Below are positions 14,127-22,700 of a DNA stretch of 33,731 nucleotides, piece after piece. A program made the translations under genes and the position numbers. The notes beneath the pieces were generated by a model that worked only from the letters and a program-made list of their open reading frames with translations, made no database searches and was not told the DNA's origin. Source of the DNA: Planctomycetota bacterium (GTDB lineage: Bacteria > Planctomycetota > Phycisphaerae > FEN-1346); assembly GCA_026387055.1 (NCBI GenBank), contig JAPLML010000066.1, positions 1-33,731 on the forward strand, written 5' to 3'. Within the stretch, counting starts at the first letter, position 1; every line of letters begins with the position of its first letter.

Positions 14127-14654
14127 TCACCAAGGCGATTCGAGGGGGACGGGGCAATGGGGCCTCTGGTGGCAGGTCTGGCACATCGAGCCGGACCAGA
14201 CGGCCTCGAACAGGTCGGCCACGGTGTCCACGAGGACGGGGTCGTCGGTCACGAGGCCGATCTCGAAGTTGCGTCGGCCGGCGCTCTTGGCGCCGAGGCC
14301 CGCGCCGGTGAGGTTGGCGCTGCCGAGGTAGAGCCGCTGACCGTCGGCGATGGCCGCCTTGAAGTGCGTCCGCGGGCAGCGGCGCATGTGAAACACACCG
14401 GGGCGGACCGCCTTGAGTTCCTCGAGGAACGGCCCCGAAGGCACGCCGCTGTGCAGGATCCGCACCTCCACGCCGCCATCGCCCAGGCGCTCGAAGAGCC
14501 GGACGACGCTCTCCGCATGACCGCCGGGCTTGGGAATCCGCGTGGCCTTGAGTGTGGCGGTGGCCACCAGGAGGCTGTCCTTCGCCGACGGAATGAGGTC
14601 CGCCAGGACGCGGGCGTAGATGCGCTCGCCGGTGAGGTACTCGAACTGGGGCAT
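14127..14654 (-). CDS. Phospholipase D-like (HKD) protein, Nuc-type nuclease candidate
   Basis: The protein has 175 residues with one perfect HKD motif: H97-x-K99-x4-D104-x6-G111, followed by SANLTGAGL. Single-HKD proteins of this size, such as Nuc, work as dimers with one active site and often cut DNA; a lipase activity is less likely without a signal peptide. The C-terminus has CQTC...C (C158, C161, C167), probably a metal-binding tail. The ATG at 14652-14654 follows GGGAGG by five bases, an excellent ribosome binding site. It converges on the terminase gene, from which it is separated by repeat copy 4. Its link to the phage cassette is uncertain. Confidence 0.82.
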   Translation of the reverse strand: MPQFEYLTGERIYARVLADLIPSAKDSLLVATATLKATRIPKPGGHAESVVRLFERLGDGGVEVRILHSGVPSGPFLEELKAVRPGVFHMRRCPRTHFKAAIADGQRLYLGSANLTGAGLGAKSAGRRNFEIGLVTDDPVLVDTVADLFEAVWSGSMCQTCHQRPHCPVPLESPW

Positions 14655-14683
14655 GAGGGCCTCCCGCTTCCTCCCTGACAACA

Positions 14684-14755
14684 CGTAGGCCGCGGCAACG
14701 CCGCGGCTTCCCGCCATGGGTATGATGGCAGGCCGTAACGTTGCCACGGCCTACG
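14684..14755. repeat. Imperfect inverted repeat between PLD and kinase genes
   Basis: CGTAGGCCGCGGCAACG (14684-14700) pairs with CGTTGCCACGGCCTACG (14739-14755) with one mismatch over 17 bases. The 38-base spacer contains a further CGCGGCAACGCCGCGG mini-palindrome. It fills most of the gap 14655-14759. The form resembles the other dispersed palindromes but the sequence is a separate family. Confidence 0.75.
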
Positions 14756-14759
14756 CACT

Positions 14760-16039
14760 TCAGATCACCCATCGCAGGATGTGCAGCAGGATGGCGACGG
14801 TCAGGAGGACGATCAGAATGATGGTTAACTGGTTGACGGCAAAGGGGTTGAGCGGAGGGGGCGTAGGCGACTCCTCTTCCTGCTCGCGGACGCCCTTGCC
14901 CTCGGCCAGACTCTCCATCCACTTGTCCTCTCGGTCAACACGTTCGCGGGCGATGCGCGGCGGCTGGCCGCCGGCGACGGTCCGCAGGTCCACCAGCAGG
15001 TCCTCGGTAGACTTGTAGCGGTCGGCGGGACGCTTGGCCATCATCACCTCGACGACCTCGCTGACGCCGGCCGAGAGCGCCTTGTTGACGTGGTCCGGGG
15101 GAATGAGCGGGCTCGTCACGTGCTTCTGCATCACCTGCTGAGGCGTTGGGGCCGTGAAGGGCGGCCGGCCGGTCAGCATCTCGTAGAACGTGGCGCCGAG
15201 GGAGTAGATATCGGCGCGGAAATCGATCTTCGCGCTCCCGACCACCTGTTCCGGGGCGATGTAGTACGGCGTGCCGAAGGCCTTGCCGAGCTCCTCAACG
15301 TCCACGTCGGCCACCTGGCGCGCCAAGCCCATGTCGGCCAGCTTCGCGAGGCCCTCCTTGGTAAGCATGATGTTCTTGGGCTTGACGTCGCGATGGATGA
15401 AGCCGCGAGAGTGCGCGTGGGCGAGGGCCTCGGCCATGTGGATGATGATCTCGAGGGCCCGCTCCTCAGGCAGCGGCCCGCCGCGCTCCTTCAGAAGGTC
15501 GTAGACGGTCGTTCCATCGACGAACTCCTGGATGAAGTAGGGGTAGCCCTCGGGGGTCTCGCCCGCGTCGATGGCCTGGACGATGTTGTTGTGGGAGAGC
15601 TTGGCCGCCGCCCGGGCCTCCTGGACAAACCGCTGCCGCGCCTGCGGGTCGCGGGCCGTCTTCGTCAGCATCACCTTGACGGCCACGATGCGGTCGACCG
15701 AGACCTGGCGGCCCCTGAAAACGATCGCCTGGCTGCCGCGGCCGACCTTCTCGAGAATCTGGATGCCGGGGATCGTGAGTTTCGGTGCGGCGGCCTCTTC
15801 CCCAGCGGAGGGGGGGCCGGGGCGGAAGGCTCTTTCGCCAGGAGCGCCAGGATCCGCCGGGCCTGGCTCTCCGTCAGGCCGCCGGCCTTGACGAGGGCCT
15901 CGGTCAGCGACATGCCCCGGCCTTCCTTCTCGGCCTGATTGAGGAGGCGGCGGGCTTCCTTGAGCTCGTCTTCGGTCGTCAGCCCCCGGCCGACCACGTA
16001 CTGTTCGAGCCGCTGTTCGTGTTCGGGTGATGCAGCCAT
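14760..16039 (-). CDS. Membrane-anchored Ser/Thr protein kinase, frameshifted at a G7 run
   Basis: Hanks-type kinase of about 426 residues once one base is restored. The N-terminus (MAASPEHEQRLEQYVVGRG, ... RRLLNQAEKEGRGMSLTEALVKAG) is read from the ATG at 16039. The kinase domain is read from the neighbouring frame starting APKLTIPGIQ. The two join at a run of seven G at 15810-15816; eight would give one open frame. The kinase core has GRGSQAIVF, VAVKVM, HRDVKPKN, DMG in place of DFG, GTPYYIAPEQ and APTPQQVMQKH. A single C-terminal transmembrane helix (about the last 28 residues, QLTIILIVLLTVAILLHIL) leaves the kinase in the cytoplasm. It is a paralogue of the next kinase. A sequencing indel is the simplest explanation; a phase-variable tract is possible. 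Confidence 0.85.
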
Positions 16040-16082
16040 CGGTGCGCCGTGATTGGATTTCTCGAAAAGTTTCGTTTAGGCA

Positions 16083-16111
16083 ACTATCGCCGCCGCGGTA
16101 AAAAGAGTCAA
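16083..16111 (-). promoter_or_regulatory. Possible promoter for the frameshifted kinase gene
   Basis: On the minus strand TTGACT (16106-16111) and GATAGT (16083-16088) are spaced by 17 bases, ending about 45 bases before the ATG at 16039. The match is moderate. The 132-base gap 16040-16171 holds nothing else recognisable. Confidence 0.35.
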
Positions 16112-16171
16112 CCAAAAACCGCGAATGTCGGCGATGCCTCGCCCACGCGGGCCGGCACGGCCACCCGTCGA

Positions 16172-18241
16172 TCAGTCCTTGACGCGCTTGAGGGTGACGG
16201 CCTTGAGGTTCATCAGGGCTTCCCGGGGCTTCCCCTTGGGCTTGACGGACACGGCGAGCTTGCCCGCCCGGGCGATTCTCACCTGGCCGATGGTCTCCGT
16301 CTTGAAGCTGCCCCATCCGCCGGTACTGCGGACCTTGCCGGCAAGTGCCTGATCGCCCACCGCCACGGTGTACTCGTTCCCGTCGCACTGATTGATGGCG
16401 GCGTAGGCAACCTCGACCGTGAACGTGCCCGGCTTCTCAACCGCCATCTCCCAACTGACCCAGTCGTCTTCATTGTACCAGAGGCCGATGTTATCTCTGT
16501 CGGCGGCTTGCTCATACCGGATCTTGCCATTGCTCCCGGGATGGACGGTGGCATGAGAGGCATTGAGGGTGATCGTGTCGCCGGCCTGAATCACCGTCTG
16601 GGCGGGTTGCTCGAGCTTGGGAGGCTCGGCGTCGTGCGGCTTGGGCTTCTCCGGCGGAGGGGGAGCATTCTTCAGGCGCTCCAGCGCCGCCCGGGCGTCC
16701 TTGGCCGCCTTGGTCGTCGGGAACCACTTGATGACGTTCTCGTAGGCTTCCACTTTCTGGCTGGGCAGGACATCGGCGGCCTCGGTGTCCTTCGCGTCCT
16801 TGAGCATGCCGGCGGCGTTCGCCTCATCCTCGCGGACGTAGTCGGGCACGTCCGCGCCCTGTTGTGTGGACGGGGCAGGAATCGGCGGCTTGGGCGCCGG
16901 CTGGGGGACGCCAGGCGGAGGCACCGCGGACACAGGAGGCGGCGGCGCCACGGATGGAGGCGGCGTCGGAGTGGCCGGTTGGCTCCCCCCCTTACTCATG
17001 TAGAGAACCAGCCCGACCGCCCCGGCGACAATCCCGACCACGGCACCGGCGCCCACGAGGAGAAAGAACTTCTTCCGGGACTTCGCGCCCTTCTCGCCGC
17101 CCGGTGTGCCTGCACGGGAGGGAACTCCCAGCGGCCCGGCCCGGCGCGAGCGGCGGCGCTCCGCTTTGGTGATCGGCCCGATCTCGCGGGCCACTTCCAG
17201 AACCGAGACGGTGGTCTCGACGCCCGAGAAATCCAGGGCGTCCAGGGCGGCGATGAACTCGGCCGCGCTCTGGTACCGGTCCTCCGGCTCCTTCGCCATG
17301 GCCTTGGCCAGCAGCGAGCAGAGCGAGGCCGGCAGGTCCGGCACGAACTGCCCCGCGTCCGGCAGCGGCTCGATCACGTGCTTGCGCATGATCTCCTGGG
17401 GCGTCGGGGCGGTGAAAGGCGGCCGGCCGGTCACCATCTCGTAGAGGGTGGCGCCCAGGGAGTAGATGTCGGTCCGGAAATCGGGAGGCGGGTCGCCCGT
17501 CACCTGCTCCGGCGAGATGTAGTACGGCGTGCCGGAGGCCTTCCACTCCTTGCCGTCCTCGGCGGCGGCGACGTGGCGCACCAGGCCCATGTCGGCAATC
17601 TTGACGACGCCCTCGCCCGTCAAGAGGAGGTTCCTGGGCTTGATGTCGCGGTGGATGAAGCCGCGCGAGTGGGCGTAGCGCAGGCCCTCGGCCGCCTGGC
17701 GGATGATGGCCGCCGCCTCGGCCGGGTCGAAGCGTTTGCGGACCGTCAGCATCTCCGCCAGCGACCCGCCGTCCACGTACTCCATGACGATGTACAAAGT
17801 GTTCTTCAGGAAGCCGATCTGGTGGATGGTGACGATGTTGGGGTGGGCCAGTTGAGCGGCGCTCCGGGCCTCATGGATGAACCGCTGCTGGCTCTCGGCA
17901 TCGCCGGGAGCGCTGGCGTGGAGGATCTTGACGGCCACCGTCCGGTCTGTGGCCTCTTCGTGACACTTGTAGACGACGGCCTGGCTGCCGCGGCCGATCT
18001 TCTCCAGGAGTTTCAGGCCGGAGGTCTGGACGTCTTTGGCCTCCGCATCGTCGCCGAGCGCCCCGACGACGTGATGGGCCTTGGCCGCGAGCACGCCGGC
18101 GCGGATGAGGGCGTCGGTGAGCGGGAGCTCGCGTCCCTCCTTCTCGGCCGCCGCGAGCAGGCGGCGGGCCCCCTCGATTTCGTCCGTGGTCAGAAGGCCC
18201 TTCTCGAGAAGGTGCTGCATCAACTCATCCGGTGACGGCAT
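16172..18241 (-). CDS. Ser/Thr protein kinase with transmembrane helix and C-terminal CBM-like domain
   Basis: The protein has 689 residues. An N-terminal helical domain shared with the neighbouring kinase (about 1-65, LLEKGLLTTDEIEGARRLL) precedes a complete kinase domain (about 77-340). Catalytic residues K105 (VAVK), E124, D199 and N204 (HRDIKPRN) and D217 (DMG) are present, with GTPYYISPEQ in the activation segment. One transmembrane helix (about 392-414) is followed by a Pro-rich linker (421-465), a helical TPR-like stretch, and a beta-rich domain from about 560 (GLWYNEDDWVSWEMAVEKPG, then GGWGSFKTETIGQVRI) resembling CBM6/CBM35-type ligand-binding modules. This architecture suggests an extracytoplasmic sensor, possibly for a carbohydrate. 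The ligand is inference. Confidence 0.9.
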   Translation of the reverse strand: MPSPDELMQHLLEKGLLTTDEIEGARRLLAAAEKEGRELPLTDALIRAGVLAAKAHHVVGALGDDAEAKDVQTSGLKLLEKIGRGSQAVVYKCHEEATDRTVAVKILHASAPGDAESQQRFIHEARSAAQLAHPNIVTIHQIGFLKNTLYIVMEYVDGGSLAEMLTVRKRFDPAEAAAIIRQAAEGLRYAHSRGFIHRDIKPRNLLLTGEGVVKIADMGLVRHVAAAEDGKEWKASGTPYYISPEQVTGDPPPDFRTDIYSLGATLYEMVTGRPPFTAPTPQEIMRKHVIEPLPDAGQFVPDLPASLCSLLAKAMAKEPEDRYQSAAEFIAALDALDFSGVETTVSVLEVAREIGPITKAERRRSRRAGPLGVPSRAGTPGGEKGAKSRKKFFLLVGAGAVVGIVAGAVGLVLYMSKGGSQPATPTPPPSVAPPPPVSAVPPPGVPQPAPKPPIPAPSTQQGADVPDYVREDEANAAGMLKDAKDTEAADVLPSQKVEAYENVIKWFPTTKAAKDARAALERLKNAPPPPEKPKPHDAEPPKLEQPAQTVIQAGDTITLNASHATVHPGSNGKIRYEQAADRDNIGLWYNEDDWVSWEMAVEKPGTFTVEVAYAAINQCDGNEYTVAVGDQALAGKVRSTGGWGSFKTETIGQVRIARAGKLAVSVKPKGKPREALMNLKAVTLKRVKD

Positions 18242-18459
18242 CGAGATCCTCGGCTCGTATCGCGTACTTATGCGACCAAGGTTGCTGTTTCAGTTTATCC
18301 ACGGCCCTTGGGGGGATGTCAACCAGCAAATCGCGGCGGGCGCACCCCAACCAATCGAAACTTGACTTGCGCGGGGCTGGGGGTTACGGTGGCGTGGCCG
18401 GCGGCGTGAGAGACCCGCCGAGCGATCCACTCAAGGACTCCGCGAGAAAGGGCGACAAC

Positions 18460-19410
18460 ATGCAAAGGCGCGATTTCATTTCCATGACGGTGGGAGGCTT
18501 GGCGGCCTCGGCGTTTCCGACTACGGCCGTGTGCGCCGCCGAAACACGCAAAGACACGGCCAACCAGGCCACGCGAGAGAAACCTATGGGCAAGATCGGC
18601 ATCGGCATCAACCTGGAGTTCGTGCGGCACGAGGACAAGTCCTTCGAGTGGGGCATCGAGAGGGCCGCCCAGTTGGGCTACGAATACGTCGAACCCATGG
18701 TCCACTGGGGCCGCGAACTCCTGTCGGAGGCCGGCTACTTTCACAGCGTCTCGATGCTCGACGACCCGTACCGCATCAAGCGGGCCTGCGAGAAGGCGGG
18801 CGTGAAGCTGTCGAGCCTGTCGTCGCACACGACCTTGTGCAAGCCCGAGATCGGCACGGAGTACCTGAAGCAGGGGATCCGCTTCGCCGCCGAATGCGGC
18901 GCCCCCGTGGTCAACACCGATGAAGGCCCCAAGCCGACGTGGACCACCGAGGAGGAGGATTTCCTTCTGATGAAGTACACGCTGACCGAGGCCGCCGCCG
19001 TCGCCGCGCCGCGCGGCATCCTGATCGGCATCGAACCGCACCAGCAGTACTCCAAGACGCCCAAGGGCCTGGACCGCATCACCGGCCTCGTCAAGAGCAA
19101 GGCCATCGGCATCAACTTCGACACCGGCAACAGTTACCTGGCGGGTGAGGATCCCATCAAGTGGCTTTCGCACGTAGCCGACCGCCTCGTGCACCTGCAT
19201 GCGAAGGACATCTCGGTCAAGCAGTCCGAGAGCGAGCGCGGCAAGGTGACGGGAACGCCGGTCGGCTGTGCCTGCGGCGAAGGGGTCATCGACTGGAAGA
19301 AGGTTATCGAAGTCTGCCGCCAGTGCCCGCGACCGATCGTCTTGTCGGTCGAGTGCGGCACCGTGGACCAGGCGGAGCGGAGCCTCAAACACCTGAAACC
19401 GCTCGTGTGA
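18460..19410 (+). CDS. Tat-exported sugar phosphate isomerase/epimerase-like TIM-barrel protein
   Basis: The 316-residue protein begins with a twin-arginine signal (MQRRDFISMTVGGLAASAF, cleavage near VCAAE). It continues with a xylose isomerase-like/AP endonuclease 2 TIM barrel: GIGINLEFV near the start, GYEYVEPMVHWG, IGIEPHQQYS, INFDTGNS, VHLHAKDI and VECGT. Acidic and His residues at strand ends (E of GIEPH, D of FDTGNS, H of HLHAKD, E of VECG) fit the metal site of the fold. Such proteins are numerous in planctomycetes and mostly lack a known substrate. The ATG at 18460 follows AAGGGC. The preceding 218-base gap (18242-18459) shows no gene and no clear promoter. Confidence 0.85.
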   Translation: MQRRDFISMTVGGLAASAFPTTAVCAAETRKDTANQATREKPMGKIGIGINLEFVRHEDKSFEWGIERAAQLGYEYVEPMVHWGRELLSEAGYFHSVSMLDDPYRIKRACEKAGVKLSSLSSHTTLCKPEIGTEYLKQGIRFAAECGAPVVNTDEGPKPTWTTEEEDFLLMKYTLTEAAAVAAPRGILIGIEPHQQYSKTPKGLDRITGLVKSKAIGINFDTGNSYLAGEDPIKWLSHVADRLVHLHAKDISVKQSESERGKVTGTPVGCACGEGVIDWKKVIEVCRQCPRPIVLSVECGTVDQAERSLKHLKPLV

Positions 19411-19416
19411 CGTGTG

Positions 19417-19589
19417 GGGGCACGGCCTGCCGTGGTATGTGTTTAGCGAGTGTGCCATTGTCCCGATAGCAGGTGTGGCACGGCCGGCTTGTCCGGCCGT
19501 GGCAGAGCGCCGGCCACATTCCCCACGGCCGGACAAGCCGGCCGTGCCACACCTGCCGGGGTACGCTAAACACGTACATGCCGTGCCCC
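19417..19589. repeat. Large nested palindromic element
   Basis: The inner arms 19469-19502 and 19523-19556 are perfect 34-base inverted copies with a 20-base spacer, and each arm contains its own small stem around GGCTTGTCC/GGACAAGCC. Outside them GTGTTTAGCG (near 19438-19447) pairs with CGCTAAACAC (near 19564-19573). The outermost GGGGCACGGC (19417-19426) pairs with GCCGTGCCCC (19580-19589). With the promoter at 19622 it fills the 309-base gap 19411-19719, which holds no gene. Confidence 0.88.
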
Positions 19590-19621
19590 TATAGCGCGAC
19601 GAACTCGCGCCAACCAGCAAA

Positions 19622-19651
19622 TTGACGCCGACCCCGCGCGTCCGCTATAAT
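19622..19651 (+). promoter_or_regulatory. Sigma70-like promoter for the large activase gene
   Basis: TTGACG (19622-19627) and a perfect TATAAT (19646-19651) are spaced by 18 bases. The predicted start near 19658 gives a leader of about 60 bases to the GTG at 19720. Confidence 0.6.
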
Positions 19652-19719
19652 ACCGGTCTTGTTGCCCGACGGGCAGGAGGAGTTTCTGCGCCTGGCGCGG
19701 CGCGTGAAGGAGGTAACGG

Positions 19720-22700
19720 GTGTATCTCGGCATCGACATCGGCTCGGTCAGCCTGAACCTCGTCCTTCTGGACGAGTCCTTCCAGGTGGTCAAGGAACGA
19801 TACATCCGGACGCGGGGCAAGCCCCTGGAGACGGCCTTCGAGGCGCTCGAGCAGCTCTTCAGCGAAGTCCTCCCCACCGACATCGAAGGCGTCGCCCTCA
19901 CGGGCGCCGGCACCGGCGTCCTGGCGGACCTCTACGGCATCAAGCCGGTCAACGAGGTCGTGGCCCAGGCCAAGGCCACCATGACGCTGCACCCCGACGT
20001 GCGGACGATCATCGAGATCGGCGGCGAGGACTCCAAGCTCATCCTCCTGGAGAAGAACCCCAAGACGGGCCAGCTCCGCATCCGCGACTTCGCGATGAAC
20101 ACGCTGTGCGCGGCGGGCACGGGCTCGTTCCTGGACCAGCAGGCGTCGCGCCTGGGCGTGAGCATCGAGAACGAGTGGGGTGAGATGGCCCTCCGGAGCG
20201 TCCACGTGCCCCGCATCGCCGGCCGGTGCTCCGTCTTTGCCAAGAGCGACATGATCCACCTCCAGCAGGAGGGGACGCCCGACTACGACATCGTGGCCGG
20301 CCTGTGCTTCGCGATGGCCCGCAACTTCAAGGCCGTCATCGGCAGGAGCAAGGAACTCCTGCCGCGCATCGCCTTCCAGGGCGGCATGGCGGCCAACGCC
20401 GGGATGGTCCGGGCGTTCACGGAGACGCTGGAGCTGAAGCCCGGCGATCTGCTCATTCCCAAGCATTTCGCGTCGATGGGGGCGATCGGGGCGATCCTGG
20501 TGGCCAAGGAACTCGGCGGATTCGGCCGCATCGATTCCCTGCAGCCGATGCGCGAGTACCTCGACACGCGGCGCTATGGCGGCGGCGAGCTTCACCCGCC
20601 CCTGCGGGACGATAACTATCCGCTCGTCATCGAGCCCGACGCCTTCCCGCCGGGCACGGACATCGTGGACGTCTTCGTCGGCGTCGACGTCGGCAGCATC
20701 TCGACGAACGTCGTGGCCATCGACAAGGACGGGCGGGTCCTGGCCCGCGAGTACCTGATGACCGCCGGCCGGCCGCTGGCGGCGGTCACCGACGGCCTGT
20801 ACAAGGTCGGCCAGGCCCTGGAGGAGCGCGGCGGCAAGGGCCGCGTGCGCATCCGCGGCAGCGGAACGACCGGCTCCGGCCGGTACCTGACGGGCGACTT
20901 CATCGGCGCCGACGTCGTGAAGAACGAGATCACCGCCCACGCCACCGGCGCCGCGTTCATCCGGTCCGACGTCGACACGATCTTCGAGATCGGCGGCCAG
21001 GACTCCAAGTACATCAGCCTCGAGAACGGCGCGGTCGTCGATTTTACGATGAACAAGGTGTGCGCGGCGGGCACCGGCTCGTTCATCGAGGAGCAGTCGG
21101 AGCGGCTGGGCGTGGGCCTGAAGACCGGCGAGTTCAACCGCCTGGCCCTCTCGGCCGACGAGCCCCCCGCCATGGGCGAGCGGTGCACCGTCTTCATCGA
21201 GACCGACATCAACCGCAACCAGCAGCGCGGCGTGGAGGTCGACGACCTCTGCGGCGGCCTCTGTTACTCGATCGTCCAGAACTACCTCAACCGCGTCGTC
21301 GAGGACCACAAGGTCGGCAACGTCATCTTCTTCCAGGGCGGCACGGCCTATAACCGCGGCGTCAAGATGGCGTTCGAGAAAGTGACGGGCAAGCCCATCA
21401 TCGTCCCGCCGCACCACGACGTGCTGGGCGCGATCGGCATGGCCCTGATTTCGCGCGACTGGTACCTGACCCATTCGAAGGGCAACGGGGAGCATCCGCC
21501 CGAGACGACGTGCAGGGGCTTCGACCTGAGGAACGTCGCCTACTCGTTCGACACCTTCGAGTGCGAGGACTGCGCGAACCGCTGCGAAATCCACGTCGTC
21601 GAGATCAAGGGCGAACGGACGCTCCACTACGGCAGCCGCTGCGGCAAGTACGACGAAGCCCAGCGAGAGAGCCTCGGCAAGCACCTGCCGCGCCTGTTCG
21701 TCGAACGCCAGAAACTGATGGATGCGGCCTACGCCAGGAAGGCCGAGAAGCCGAACGGCAAGCGCGTGGGCCTCCCGCAGATGACGAACTTCTGGGAGCT
21801 CATGCCCCTGTTCCGCGCCCTCTTTACGGAACTCGGGTTCGAGGTCGTCCTCTCGTCGCGGACCAACCGCAACCTGATCGCCGAGGGCATCGACCAGACG
21901 GCCGCCGAGCCGTGTTTCCCCATCAAGGTGGCCCACGGCCACGTGCGGGACCTCGTGAAGAAGGGCGTGGACTACATCTTCATGCCCGCCGTCATCGACA
22001 TGCCGCGCGCCTCCGGCGACATCGTCAACTCCTACGTCTGCCCCTACGTCCAGGCGTTGCCCTACATGGTCCCGGCGGCGATGGACGACGTGGACTGGGG
22101 CAAGCGCCTCATCCGGCCGGTTCTCCACTTCTCGCGCGGGCAGGAGAGGGTGCAGAAAGACCTGGAGAAGATGGCGGCCGGCCTGGGCATCGGCCGCGGG
22201 CGGGCCCGCCGCGCGATCGCCGAGGCCTTCGCCGCCCAGGACCGCTTCCAGCAGAGCCTCAAGGACCGCGGCCGCGAGGTCTTGGAGTCCCTCGGCCCGA
22301 ACGACACCGCCCTGGTCATCGTCAGCCGGCCGTACAACGGCTGCGACCCGGGCCTGAACATGAACATCCCCGAGAAGCTGCGGGACCTCGGGTGCCTGGC
22401 CATCCCGCTCGACATGCTGCCGCTGGACGACGAGGACATCTCGGCCGACCACCCGCACATGTACTGGAAGTACGGCCAGAAGATCCTGGCGGGCGCCCGG
22501 ATCATCGCCCGCGACCGGCGGCTGTACCCCGTCTACATCACCAACTTCGGGTGCGGGCCCGACTCCTTCATCATGAAGTTCGTCGCGCGGGAGCTCCAGG
22601 GCAAGCCGTGCCTCATCCTGGAGGTCGACGAGCACTCGGCCGACGTGGGCGCCATCACGCGGTGCGAGGCGTTCCTCGACAGCCTCAAGGCCGTCCGCCA

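Noticed and set aside
14127..14180. CQTCH at the C-terminus of the PLD-like protein looks like a c-type heme motif (CxxCH).
   Set aside because: The protein has no signal peptide, and the Cys pattern with a third Cys at 167 fits a metal-binding tail in a cytoplasmic nuclease-like protein better.
16049..18235. A plus-strand open frame across the second kinase gene.
   Set aside because: The minus strand encodes a complete kinase with all catalytic motifs. The plus-strand translation is its shadow.
18242..18459. Possible tRNA or small RNA in the gap before the Tat-exported protein gene.
   Set aside because: I could not fold a cloverleaf or find conserved arms, and there is no clear promoter or terminator.
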